DNA of 50,943 nucleotides from Pseudoselenomonas ruminantium (GTDB lineage: Bacteria; Bacillota; Negativicutes; Selenomonadales; Selenomonadaceae): the NCBI GenBank assembly GCA_902780915.1, contig CACZHK010000028.1:1-50943 (forward strand), written 5' to 3'. The notes under the pieces were generated by a model. The model was not told where the DNA came from, did not search any database, and saw only the letters and a list, made by a program, of their open reading frames with translations. The translations under genes were made by a program, and so were the position numbers. Numbering within the stretch: the stretch's first letter is position 1; each line of letters opens with the position of its first letter. Below, one piece after another: positions 26,601 to 35,055 of this stretch.

Positions 26601-27440
26601 GATACCCACCCGGACTGCTTCTCTGACCTGGTGCGTATTTCCGGCTTCTCCCATGGCACTGACGTGTGGCTGGGCAATGCCCAGGATCTTATCCGCAGCG
26701 GCCAGTGCACCTTGAAGAATGCCATCTCGGCCCGCGACGATATCATGATGTACCTGATTCATAACGGCATTGAGCCGCTCTTGTCATTCAAGACTATGGA
26801 GAAGGTGCGCAAGGGCAAGGGCATAGCCGAGGATGTGGTGGAGAAGCTCAGGGCAGGAGGCATCCCCGAGTGGTACATCGAGTCCTGCCAGAAGATCAAG
26901 TATCTTTTCCCAAGAGCCCATGCTACGGCATATGTCATGATGGCTTATCGCATAGCTTTCTGCAAGGTGCATTATCCGTTGGCCTACTATGCAGCTTATT
27001 TCTCTATTCGGGCGGATGAGTTCGATGCCAATGTGATTTCAAGGGGCAAGGACTTTGTGAAGCAGAAAATCAATGAACTGGAGACTATTGCCAAGGAACA
27101 GAAACTGGATGTCAAGCAGAATGCCACCTTGATTGTGTTGCAGCTGGCCTGGGAACTTTACCTGCGGGGGTTTGACTGCCAACGGGTGGATATCTACCGC
27201 AGTGATGCTGAGAAGTTCATCATCGAGGGGGACTCATTGCTGCCGCCCTTGGCTTCTTTGGCAGGCATGGGACTCAAGGCTGCCCAGGGCATTGTAGAAG
27301 CCAGAAAGAAAGGCAGCTTTACTTCCATAGAAAATCTGCGCCGACGTTCCGGCATTTCCAAGACCAATATCGAAATCCTGCGTGAGCATGGCTGCCTGTC
27401 AGGAATGAGTGAAAGCGATCAGGTTTCACTGTTTGGCTGA
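23613..27440 (+). CDS. polC: DNA polymerase III alpha subunit, PolC type, without the exonuclease domain
   Basis: PolC is the main replicative polymerase of Firmicutes. In order: N-terminal domains (about 1-225), an OB domain (about 240-360), a PHP domain from HAHTTMSSMDA (His371), polymerase palm and fingers, the PolC zinc motif CPHCQYSH...CPVCG, catalytic DIDLNFSG (Asp801, Asp803) and KLDILGHDDPT, and a C-terminal helix-hairpin-helix. Standard PolC (about 1430 aa) carries a DEDDh proofreading exonuclease inserted in the PHP domain. Here, between YGMEGYLV (to 436) and ANHIILLAK (from 445) only about 8 residues remain, and no VxFDxETTGL motif exists. The protein is 1275 aa and the frame is uninterrupted. 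OB before PHP and the zinc motif rule out DnaE. AAGGAAGG precedes ATG 23613. Confidence 0.93.
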   Translation: MHKYRIVPKQENLFWDLVQGMRLEPEQRELFKNSSIQHVEVSGSSWEIVLISQSLIPEDLLQEASSHIAGKCQLREVVFYQDVVNLEDELNKVWGKLINMSADGNATVFQLLKRSRHSVDGSKVVLDVPGELAGEIMRAHAVSQMMGKAIKKLLGFSCHVIFNASDEVLPDIEVDCAFNTPDYVQAVRNERQEVHEAAPAYIQPVKVVAASAPQENKEKEEATARPAPRADRQKPVVIQGAGKLIFGRGVMGEAVTIAEMEGETKNVILEGTLLSLKAMEFKTGNKMLTFALADNTNGIACKKFFTTRRGNSEEDFDQIVSSLKEGMEVRVRGSVRFDTFMNEYALFVDSLAKKDKAKREDHAEVKRVELHAHTTMSSMDAVVSVKDLIKTAASWGWPAIAVTDHGVVQAFPDAAKTVKENKLDIKVIYGMEGYLVGNDFEQKRANHIILLAKNPNGLRNLYQLVSLSHLKYFHRQPRLPKAIIQEYREGLLIGSACEAGELIRAIVAGNNDDELMEIVEFYDYLEIQPIHNNDFLKRKDEFAAVNTDDDLRKINLKVAELAKRAGKLLVATCDVHFLNPEDSLYRAILMKGKGFDDAEMQPPLYLRTTEEMLAEFSYLGEEEAYAAVVENPRKISEMIEKFKPIPDDLYSPMIPGADEEIRSMSYNKAKNMYGENLPEIVEARLQQELKPIIGHGFSVLYLIAQRLVKKSNDDGYLVGSRGSVGSSFIATMTGITEVNPLPPHYRCPHCQYSHFINDGSVGCGYDLPDKVCPVCGTRLLKDGHDIPFAVFLGFDGDKVPDIDLNFSGVYQPVAHKYTEILFGKDNVYKAGSIQTVADKTAFGYVKKFFEEKGERKHIAYIDRLAKGCMGVKSTTGQHPAGIMVVPRNMDVHFFTPIQHPANDMNCGIITTHFDYHSISSRLVKLDILGHDDPTVIKMLEDLTNRDPKTIPFDDPATMSLFNCTDALGLTPEELGATSGTFGIPEFRTPFTRQMIDDTHPDCFSDLVRISGFSHGTDVWLGNAQDLIRSGQCTLKNAISARDDIMMYLIHNGIEPLLSFKTMEKVRKGKGIAEDVVEKLRAGGIPEWYIESCQKIKYLFPRAHATAYVMMAYRIAFCKVHYPLAYYAAYFSIRADEFDANVISRGKDFVKQKINELETIAKEQKLDVKQNATLIVLQLAWELYLRGFDCQRVDIYRSDAEKFIIEGDSLLPPLASLAGMGLKAAQGIVEARKKGSFTSIENLRRRSGISKTNIEILREHGCLSGMSESDQVSLFG

Positions 27441-27451
27441 AATTACACACG

Positions 27452-27489
27452 AAAAGGGCTTGCTTCCTAAAATGGGAGGCAAGCCTTTT
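27452..27489. terminator. bidirectional terminator between polC and surE
   Basis: AAAAGGGCTTGCTTCC and GGAGGCAAGCCTTTT (27452-27467 with 27475-27489) pair with one bulge; A/T runs flank both sides of the stem. Confidence 0.8.
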
Positions 27490-27507
27490 ACTATTTGCAT
27501 TCAGGTT

Positions 27508-28260
27508 TCAGATGGAAAGTCTTTCGTCCAGCAACTGGTAATCTGTCAGGTCGGTAATCAGGGGAGTTACGGAAATAAAGCCTTGTTCTGTGGCGTAGAT
27601 GTCCGTGGCCTCGCTTTTGTCAGTGTCGTAGATTTCTCCTGCTACGGAATAGAAGATGCGCCCCTCGCGCTCTTCGCGGATGAAAGCGTTCAGATAATCC
27701 CTCCGTCCCTGGCGGCTGAAGAGAAATTCCGGCTTGCGCCCCTGAAAGGATTTGGGGAAATTGATATTGTAGAGGAAGGGGTGAGTGGCCTCTGACATGG
27801 TCTTTTCCAAATATGTCTTGAAGATGGCAGCGGCTTCATCAGCTGTTATCTCGCTGTGGGCATCGAGGGAGATGGCAAAGGAGGGTATATCGTGAAGGTA
27901 GCCCTCCCTGGCAGCGCCCACGGTGCCGGAATAGAGGATGTCGGTGGCAAGGTTAGCCCCATAGTTGATGCCTGACAGGACTGCATCTATCCGTTTGTCC
28001 TTGCCCAGTTCTTCCAGGTAGAGTTTAATCCCGTCTACGGGAGTGCCTGCCACGCCCCAGGCTTCTATGCCATAGAGTTCTTTCAGACGTGTGCTTTTCA
28101 CCAGTTCCATGCTATCCCCGATGGTCAGGGCGTGGGACATGCCGCTCTGCTGATGCAGGGGGGCAGAGATGATTACTTCATGATCTTTATGCAGAGTCTT
28201 GGCCAAGGCCTCCAGTCCCTCAGCTTCAACCCCGTCATCATTGCCTATGAGAATGCGCAA
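27508..28260 (-). CDS. surE: 5'-nucleotidase SurE
   Basis: SurE is a metal-dependent nucleoside-monophosphate phosphatase linked to stationary-phase survival. The metal ligands are visible: Asp8-Asp9 in GNDDG, Ser39 in HQQSG, and Asn99 in SGINYGAN. The usual TNDDG is GNDDG here. The length of 250 residues is normal. The start is TTG 28260 (MRILIGNDDG) with AAGGAGG 8 nt upstream; the longer open frame to 28314 adds 18 unrelated residues. It is a single reverse-strand gene, divergent from typA. Confidence 0.93.
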   Translation of the reverse strand: MRILIGNDDGVEAEGLEALAKTLHKDHEVIISAPLHQQSGMSHALTIGDSMELVKSTRLKELYGIEAWGVAGTPVDGIKLYLEELGKDKRIDAVLSGINYGANLATDILYSGTVGAAREGYLHDIPSFAISLDAHSEITADEAAAIFKTYLEKTMSEATHPFLYNINFPKSFQGRKPEFLFSRQGRRDYLNAFIREEREGRIFYSVAGEIYDTDKSEATDIYATEQGFISVTPLITDLTDYQLLDERLSI

Positions 28261-28336
28261 AAGGATAACCTCCTTGAAGATTTCATATTGGTATATTAAT
28301 ATACTAGCACACAAGCAATAATATGTGAATTGGTTA

Positions 28337-28365
28337 TTGACATGAAAAACGCCATAGGGTAGACT
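28337..28365 (+). promoter_or_regulatory. sigma-A promoter of typA
   Basis: A consensus TTGACA (28337-28342) and TAGACT (28360-28365) with a 17-bp spacer, about 64 nt before the typA ATG. Confidence 0.78.
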
Positions 28366-28428
28366 TGTATTATTGTTCGCAAACGAGAGGGATTCAACCC
28401 GCTATTTATAGGAGGCATATTTACAAGA

Positions 28429-30246
<1,818 letters not shown>

Positions 30247-30266
30247 GCTTTAAAAAAGTAAATCTG

Positions 30267-30308
30267 AAAAAATCCTGTTGAAAAGTAATTTTTAGCAGGA
30301 TTTTTTTT
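30267..30308 (+). terminator. terminator of typA
   Basis: AAAAAATCCTG (30267-30277) pairs with CAGGATTTTTT (30296-30306), followed by further T residues. Confidence 0.85.
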
Positions 30309-30335
30309 GCTTTTTATGAATAACTATGATATCAT
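30307..30335 (+). promoter_or_regulatory. possible promoter for the first sepF gene
   Basis: TTGCTT (30307-30312) and TATCAT (30330-30335), 17-bp spacer, directly after the typA terminator. It leaves a leader of about 100 nt before the next ATG in which I see no structured element. Confidence 0.4.
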
Positions 30336-30436
30336 GTAGGAAGATTTATAGGTGGATTTATAATTAGGCTTAGAGAATCTGTTGGAATCATATATGAACG
30401 TTATGAAAGAATAAATGCTGGAAGGACGAGATAGCG

Positions 30437-30973
30437 ATGAGTGCAGTGGCTAGCTTAAAAGAAAAGTTTGACGGACTGGTGAACATCTTGATGCCCCCGG
30501 AGGAAACTTACATTGATGAAGAAGTGCAGGAGGAAGTGCAGGTCAAAGCTGAGGAGAAAATCCAGCAGCCTGTGCAGCAGCCTGCCCGCAAGGTGGTAAA
30601 CGGCGCACCTGCCTACAGTGAGGAGAGTGCAGCCAGGATGAGCCGTTATGAAAAAGCAGCAGCCCGTAGCCACGAGGAGAAGCCCAAGTTTACGGTGCAT
30701 ACCACAAAAAAACAGAATCTCAACGTGCGCATTTATGCGCCTGTCAACTTCGATCAAGTTACAGCCATTGCAGATGATTTGAAGGCAGGCAAGGCGGCTG
30801 TGGTGAATTATGAGCGAGTTGAGGCAGAGGAACAGCGTCGCATCTGTGATTTCGTTAATGGTGTATGTTACGTGCTGGACGGCTGTGCCAAGCGCATTTC
30901 AGCCCAGATTGTGCTGTACGTTCCTAAAGGGGTGGATGTGGACGAAGCTATGTCCGTGGCGCTGCCCTATTGA
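30437..30973 (+). CDS. SepF-like protein, divergent paralogue outside the division cluster
   Basis: SepF anchors and bundles FtsZ at the septum in Firmicutes. Residues 1-20 could be an amphipathic membrane-binding helix (MSAVASLKEKFDGLVNILM). Residues about 25-90 are an acidic then Gln/Pro/Ala-rich linker. The SepF core covers about residues 95-175, with FDQVTAIADDLKAGKAAVVNYERVEAE, RRICDFVNGVCYVLDG and IVLYVPKGVDV, matching the SepF fold but diverging from the second copy at 41514. It stands alone between typA and pepD, with a possible own promoter and a terminator. GGAAGGA lies 11 nt before the ATG. It may be a specialised or redundant division factor. Confidence 0.8.
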   Translation: MSAVASLKEKFDGLVNILMPPEETYIDEEVQEEVQVKAEEKIQQPVQQPARKVVNGAPAYSEESAARMSRYEKAAARSHEEKPKFTVHTTKKQNLNVRIYAPVNFDQVTAIADDLKAGKAAVVNYERVEAEEQRRICDFVNGVCYVLDGCAKRISAQIVLYVPKGVDVDEAMSVALPY

Positions 30974-30994
30974 TTTTGTTATTTGTTTTTAGTC

Positions 30995-31024
30995 AGGCAG
31001 TCTCATGCAGGCTGCCTCTTTTAT
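30995..31024 (+). terminator. terminator after the first sepF gene
   Basis: AGGCAGTCT (30995-31003) pairs with AGGCTGCCT (31009-31017, one G-T pair) around CATGC and runs into CTTTTATTTT. pepD begins 24 nt after the stem, so termination is placed tightly before its ribosome site. Confidence 0.7.
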
Positions 31025-31040
31025 TTTGGGAGGTTCTAAG

Positions 31041-32492
31041 ATGGCTAAGAAAAGTGAAATCCTTGAAAGCGTGCTCGATGAGTTCAAAAATCTGGCGGAT
31101 ATTCCCCGCCAGTCCGGCCACGAGCAGGCAGTCAGTGACTTTCTGAAAAAATATCTCACGGAGGCGGGCTTCTCTGTCCGGCAGGACCAGGTGTACAATA
31201 TCATTGCCGATGTTCCCGCTTCCCGGGGCTATGAAAAGGCACCTCTGACTATTATCCAAGGCCATATGGACATGGTCTGTGTGGCTGAGGAAGGCTACAG
31301 CTATGATCCCCAGAAGAATTCTATCAAGCTGGTGCGCGATGACAAATACCTGTCTGCTGAGGGCACCAGCCTGGGGGCTGATGACGGCATCGGGGTTGCA
31401 GAGGGCATTTATGTGCTGAAGAATGCCAAGGATCACGGCCCTCTGCGCCTTATCGTGACTGTGGACGAGGAGCGGGGCATGACTGGTGCAGTCAACCTTG
31501 AGGACAGGTATCTGGCGGATGCCAGCTTCCTCATCAACTGCGACTCTGAGAATTGGGATGAGCTCACCGTGGGCTGTGCCGGCAGCGTGAATCTGGATTT
31601 CTCCCGCAAGCTCAAACGGACGGCTCCCCAAGGGAAAGCAGCCTGGAAGATTTCTGTCAATGGCCTGCTGGGCGGCCACTCCGGCGAGCGTATCGGCGAT
31701 GGCAGGGGCAATGCCATCCGCACTTTGGCGCTGGCCCTTCAGGCACTGCAGGAAAAGGGCTTGGTGGAAGTGGCGGACTTTGGGGGCGGCAAGGCTCGCA
31801 ATGCCATTCCTGACAGCGCTGCTGCGGTGATTGTCACGGATCTGCCAGAAGCAGAGATAAATGAAGTCCTTTTTGCCGAGCTGGGGCGTTTCAACAAGAT
31901 TTATGGTTCTGTTGACCCCAAGGCGAAGTTCCAGGTGGTCAAGACGGAACTGCCTGCCGGGGTGCTGACGGCAGGGGATGCCAAGCGCCTGCTGAGCTTG
32001 CTCACCATCCTGCATACGGGTGTCTTTGCCATGTCAACGGTGATTCCTGGCCTGGTGGAAACTTCTGCTAACCTGGGCGTGGTGGAAATGGACGATGAGG
32101 ATGTGGCTGTGCAGTATTTCCCTCGTTCCGCTGTGGATCAGAAGATAGATGAGTTCTGCCGTTTTGCCCAGCAGATGGCAGAACTCACGGGCTTCACTGT
32201 TCATATTGGCACACAGTCTCCTGGCTGGAAGGAAAACAAGGACAGCCGTCTGGCCAAGATCATGGCTGAGACTTTCGAGGCTCAGAATGGTCAGCCTATG
32301 AAGGTGGAAACCATCCATGCTGGCCTTGAGTGCGGTTGGCACTTCCGCAAGAACCCGCAGCTGGACATGGTTTCCATTGGTGTCACCACCACGGATATCC
32401 ACAGTCCCAAGGAAAGGCTGGAGCTTGCTACCGTGGAACCTCAGGTGAAGTTGATCCTGGAAACCTTGAAGAAAATTGCAGCGCTGAAATAA
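31041..32492 (+). CDS. pepD: aminoacyl-histidine dipeptidase PepD (M20)
   Basis: A cytoplasmic di-zinc M20 peptidase that cleaves Xaa-His dipeptides such as carnosine and other dipeptides. Metal ligands and catalytic residues are visible: GHMDMV (His75, Asp77), GADDGIG (Asp114) and VDEERG (Glu143, Glu144), with a later C-terminal His. The length of 483 residues fits PepD. ATG 31041 was chosen because GGGAGG precedes it; an upstream in-frame ATG at 31005 falls in the preceding terminator hairpin. It is followed by a terminator shared with the convergent acyltransferase. Confidence 0.93.
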   Translation: MAKKSEILESVLDEFKNLADIPRQSGHEQAVSDFLKKYLTEAGFSVRQDQVYNIIADVPASRGYEKAPLTIIQGHMDMVCVAEEGYSYDPQKNSIKLVRDDKYLSAEGTSLGADDGIGVAEGIYVLKNAKDHGPLRLIVTVDEERGMTGAVNLEDRYLADASFLINCDSENWDELTVGCAGSVNLDFSRKLKRTAPQGKAAWKISVNGLLGGHSGERIGDGRGNAIRTLALALQALQEKGLVEVADFGGGKARNAIPDSAAAVIVTDLPEAEINEVLFAELGRFNKIYGSVDPKAKFQVVKTELPAGVLTAGDAKRLLSLLTILHTGVFAMSTVIPGLVETSANLGVVEMDDEDVAVQYFPRSAVDQKIDEFCRFAQQMAELTGFTVHIGTQSPGWKENKDSRLAKIMAETFEAQNGQPMKVETIHAGLECGWHFRKNPQLDMVSIGVTTTDIHSPKERLELATVEPQVKLILETLKKIAALK

Positions 32493-32511
32493 ATGGTAAA
32501 ATTGCATAGAA

Positions 32512-32545
32512 AAAAAGGTACTGTCAATGCGGCAGTACCTTTTTA
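32512..32545. terminator. bidirectional terminator between pepD and the acyltransferase gene
   Basis: A perfect 12-bp stem, AAAAAGGTACTG (32512-32523) with CAGTACCTTTTT (32533-32544), ends converging transcription from both sides. Confidence 0.87.
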
Positions 32546-32553
32546 TTGCAAGA

Positions 32554-33714
32554 TTACTTTTTTGAAGTTTTTTTATAAACGCCGATGGTCAATGCGTTTA
32601 TAAAGGGAAGAACTTCTCCCACCTTGCGCATGATGGCCGCAGAAGTGACAGAAAGCAGCAGGACGATGCAGTAGAAGCCCAGGGCAATGCCTGCCGTCAT
32701 GAGGTGCCCGCTTTTCTGCAGGGCCAGGGCCAGGTAGCCGATGAAGAAGGGATGCACCAGATAGGCAAAGTAGGAATGCTTTCCAAGGAGGTGAAGGAGG
32801 TTCTTCAGCCACTCGGGGTAATTGTTGTAGGTGAAGATGGTGAAGAAGAAGAGGGAAGCGCAGATGGTATAGGCAATGCCCGCCGGGCAGAGCTGATGGG
32901 CGGTGTTGATGGCTTCAAGCTGTGTATAGCCTTTGGCGTCGATGAGGTAGTAATAGTAGCCCAAGAGAGCCAACATGCTCAGAAAGAAGCCACAGGTAAC
33001 CAGAGTTCGTCTTTTTTTCATAAAGGAATGGAACTCATTTATGTGTACTGCAAGCCAGCCGCCTAGCACGAAGATGAAGATGTAGTGCATGACCCAGTAG
33101 TTCAGCCGGTACATGAAAAAGGGCTTCAGCAGGGAATCGTCCGGCAGGCTGTAGACAAAGAGATTCAGAGGCTCGGAGAAACTGGACCAGTAGTCAAACA
33201 TCACCTGCAGCCCCAGCAGGAAAATCAGCCAGAGCATGTCCAGCTTCTTTACCATTTTGACCCAGACGGGCATCAGCAGGTAGAACCAGAGCAGCAACAC
33301 CAGGAAGTAAAGCTGGTATTTTGCCACACCAAAGAAGAGAATGCCGCAGAAGTACAGGGGGCTGGGAAGACCAGAACCGTAGAGCCAGCTGTCGTGCAGC
33401 AGGTAAAAGACCGACCAGACCAGATAGGGGATGAGCACGGTTTTCCAACGCTTCTTGAGGAACTGGCTGTAGCTCCAGTTTTTCATGTCCAGGTTGTAGA
33501 ACAGCCCGAAGGCAGAGATAAAGAAAAAGATTGGCACGCTGAAACGGGTGAAAATCTCAAAGAGAGCGGTAAGGTGGACATTGGACACAGGATTGCCTAT
33601 GTACTGCGAGCCCACATGGATACCGATGACTCCCATCATGGAAATGCCCCGGATATACTCGATGGCCGGCAGCCGAGGCTTCTTTTTGGCAGTGGCAGGG
33701 TTATTTGCTTGCAT
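32554..33714 (-). CDS. membrane acyltransferase, family 3 (OafA/YrhL/WecH type)
   Basis: Acyltransferase-3 proteins O-acetylate surface polysaccharides or other acceptors at the inner membrane. The N-terminus IEYIRGISMMGVIGIHVGS holds the conserved R and catalytic-type His of the family (Arg/His in RGxxxxxVxxxH). About ten hydrophobic segments follow, for example VPIFFFISAFGLFYNL, LYFLVLLLWFYLLMPVWV and TLVTCGFFLSMLALLGYYYY. The length is 386 residues. GGGAG lies about 11 nt upstream of the ATG. No polysaccharide cluster surrounds it, so the acceptor is unknown. It is a lone gene on the reverse strand. Confidence 0.85.
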   Translation of the reverse strand: MQANNPATAKKKPRLPAIEYIRGISMMGVIGIHVGSQYIGNPVSNVHLTALFEIFTRFSVPIFFFISAFGLFYNLDMKNWSYSQFLKKRWKTVLIPYLVWSVFYLLHDSWLYGSGLPSPLYFCGILFFGVAKYQLYFLVLLLWFYLLMPVWVKMVKKLDMLWLIFLLGLQVMFDYWSSFSEPLNLFVYSLPDDSLLKPFFMYRLNYWVMHYIFIFVLGGWLAVHINEFHSFMKKRRTLVTCGFFLSMLALLGYYYYLIDAKGYTQLEAINTAHQLCPAGIAYTICASLFFFTIFTYNNYPEWLKNLLHLLGKHSYFAYLVHPFFIGYLALALQKSGHLMTAGIALGFYCIVLLLSVTSAAIMRKVGEVLPFINALTIGVYKKTSKK

Positions 33715-33797
33715 GTAATAAAGTCTCCCATCTATATGTGATATTTGTTAATTTTACCATAAATTGTCTGTAGAAGGAATAAATGGTGACAAATAGC

Positions 33798-33826
33798 TTC
33801 ACGTGGAGGGATTTGTGGTGTAAAAT
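33798..33826 (+). promoter_or_regulatory. weak candidate promoter for the ASCH-like gene
   Basis: TTCACG (33798-33803) and TAAAAT (33821-33826) with a 17-bp spacer lie in the intergenic space after the divergent acyltransferase gene. The -35 box is poor. Confidence 0.3.
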
Positions 33827-33868
33827 AGAGTGTAACAAGTATACATGTGAGCTGACCAAGGAGGGGCA

Positions 33869-34306
33869 GTGGACAGGTATATAGTCTTGGGAATAACTAT
33901 AGCTGCAAGGAAGAACATTACAGTACTGTATTTAGAATGGAGCTGCATAATCATGATGGCACTTAACTTCCAGGCCTCCAAGCACAAGAAGATGCTCATG
34001 GAGCGCACCAAGACCTGCACCGTTCGCCTTGGGGATGTCAGCAATCTCTATCCCGAGGGAGCCGTAGTCTGGATTACCGTGGGCAAGAAAGGTGAGTCCA
34101 AGCATAAACTCTACCCGGCTTACCTTGACAAGGTAAGGGTCAAGACTATGGGAACGCTGACCTCCAACGACTTAGGACATCAGAATCCGGAAATAAATTC
34201 TAGAGAAGAATTGATAGCAGACTTTGAGCGCATCTACAAGCGGCGCATACTGCCTGAAGATACAGTGACGGTTATCTACTTCACCGAGGTGCACGAAGAT
34301 ATGTAA
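33869..34306 (+). CDS. small ASCH/PUA-like domain protein
   Basis: No family is recognised with certainty. The core starting MALNFQASKHKKMLMERTKTCTVRLGD and ending EDTVTVIYFTEV, with KTCTVRLG and a terminal beta strand, resembles ASCH domains, which are predicted RNA-binding folds related to PUA. Two starts compete. GTG 33869 has a strong AAGGAGG five bases upstream and adds 28 residues (MDRYIVLGITIAARK...). ATG 33953 (or 33956) starts the conserved-looking core but has only GGAG at 10-13 nt. I list the longer form because of its ribosome site. There is no signal peptide. A hairpin follows the stop. Confidence 0.6.
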   Translation: MDRYIVLGITIAARKNITVLYLEWSCIIMMALNFQASKHKKMLMERTKTCTVRLGDVSNLYPEGAVVWITVGKKGESKHKLYPAYLDKVRVKTMGTLTSNDLGHQNPEINSREELIADFERIYKRRILPEDTVTVIYFTEVHEDM

Positions 34307-34339
34307 TTTTCCCTTTATTTGCAAAGGGGACGCCAAGAG

Positions 34340-34370
34340 GGGCGCAGCTTCTGCGAGAGAGGCTGTGCCC
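34340..34370 (+). terminator. terminator of the ASCH-like gene
   Basis: GGGCGCAGC (34340-34348) pairs with GCTGTGCCC (34362-34370, one G-T pair) and is followed by TTCTTAG. Its right arm overlaps the first copy of the 23-bp tandem repeat. Confidence 0.55.
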
Positions 34371-34412
34371 TTCTTAGCGTACTAAATTTGCCCTTCTTAG
34401 CGTACTAAATTT
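34367..34412 (+). repeat. two tandem 23-bp repeats upstream of the rrf2 promoter
   Basis: GCCCTTCTTAGCGTACTAAATTT occurs twice back to back (34367-34389 and 34390-34412; unit given in full as it is 23 bp: first part GCCCTTCTTAGC, second part GTACTAAATTT). Each unit holds the imperfect dyad TTAG-CGTA-CTAA. The second unit ends at the first base of the -35 box. Two identical dyads about two helical turns apart suggest a cooperative operator, most simply for the Rrf2 regulator itself. Confidence 0.8.
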
Positions 34413-34440
34413 TGACATGCCAGGACTTTTCTGATATATT
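34412..34440 (+). promoter_or_regulatory. sigma-A promoter of the rrf2-type regulator
   Basis: A consensus TTGACA (34412-34417) and TATATT (34435-34440), 17-bp spacer, 60 nt before the regulator's ATG. The tandem repeats abut the -35 box. Confidence 0.78.
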
Positions 34441-34499
34441 TATGAAGAAATCTGACTGCATGTGGCAAGATGGCAATGCAGATTCGATAGAGGTGCAAG

Positions 34500-34931
34500 A
34501 TGAAGTTATCGACAAAGAGCAGATATAGCGTAACGGCCCTATATGAGCTGGCCATGCGCTACGGGAAAGGGGTAGTGTCCTTGAAGAGCATTGCCCAAAG
34601 TCAGGGATTATCGGAAAACTATTTGGAGCAGCTTATGGTACCCCTGCGGAAAGCAGGGATTGTCCAGAGCGTGCGCGGAGCCCAGGGGGGGTACTTGTTA
34701 GCAAAAAAGCCTGCGGATATCACCATAGGCGAAATCATCACCAATGTGGAAGGTCCCATTACTCTGGTGGATTGCCTGCTGGAAACTCCGGAATCTGAGA
34801 ACCAGCCCTGCCGCAAGGCTGGCAGATGCGTCACCCGTGGGGTCTGGGGAAAGGTAGCAGACAGTATCAACAACGTGCTGAACAGCATTACCCTATACGA
34901 CCTTTGTCATGGCGACAATCAAAAGGAATAA
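34500..34931 (+). CDS. Rrf2/IscR-family transcriptional regulator
   Basis: Rrf2-family winged-helix regulators (IscR, NsrR, CymR) sense Fe-S status, NO, redox or cysteine supply. The HTH is near residues 25-55 (VSLKSIAQSQGLSENYLEQLMVPLRKAGIV), followed by SVRGAQGGYLLAK, the conserved wing. Three cysteines, Cys92, Cys104 and Cys110 (DCLL...QPCRKAGRC), fit an IscR-like Fe-S cluster site, though the first spacing is 11 rather than IscR's 5 residues. The length is 143 aa. AGGTG lies 5 nt before the ATG. No isc, suf or cysteine gene is adjacent, so the regulon is not visible; autoregulation through the tandem dyads upstream is likely. Confidence 0.88.
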   Translation: MKLSTKSRYSVTALYELAMRYGKGVVSLKSIAQSQGLSENYLEQLMVPLRKAGIVQSVRGAQGGYLLAKKPADITIGEIITNVEGPITLVDCLLETPESENQPCRKAGRCVTRGVWGKVADSINNVLNSITLYDLCHGDNQKE

Positions 34932-34970
34932 TTCAGTGCTTGAGGCAGAGTTAAATTTTTGTCGTAAAGT

Positions 34971-34999
34971 TTGTCATGACATAAGTAATCATGTATAAT
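34971..34999 (+). promoter_or_regulatory. promoter of the rodZ-ygiQ-nrdR run with overlapping palindrome
   Basis: TTGTCA (34971-34976) and TATAAT (34994-34999) with 17-bp spacing and an extended TG before the -10 box. The perfect 10-bp palindrome TGTCATGACA (34972-34981) covers the -35 box, a position suited to repressor binding. Confidence 0.75.
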
Positions 35000-35055
35000 G
35001 GAATGAGGCAGTCGGGAGGCTCCGGCACCGTATGATTATGGGAGGGTTTTCAGGA

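Noticed and set aside
23613..27440. DnaE rather than PolC
   Set aside because: The missing exonuclease suggested DnaE, but the OB domain before PHP, the zinc motif CPHC...CPVCG and PDIDLNFSG are PolC features.
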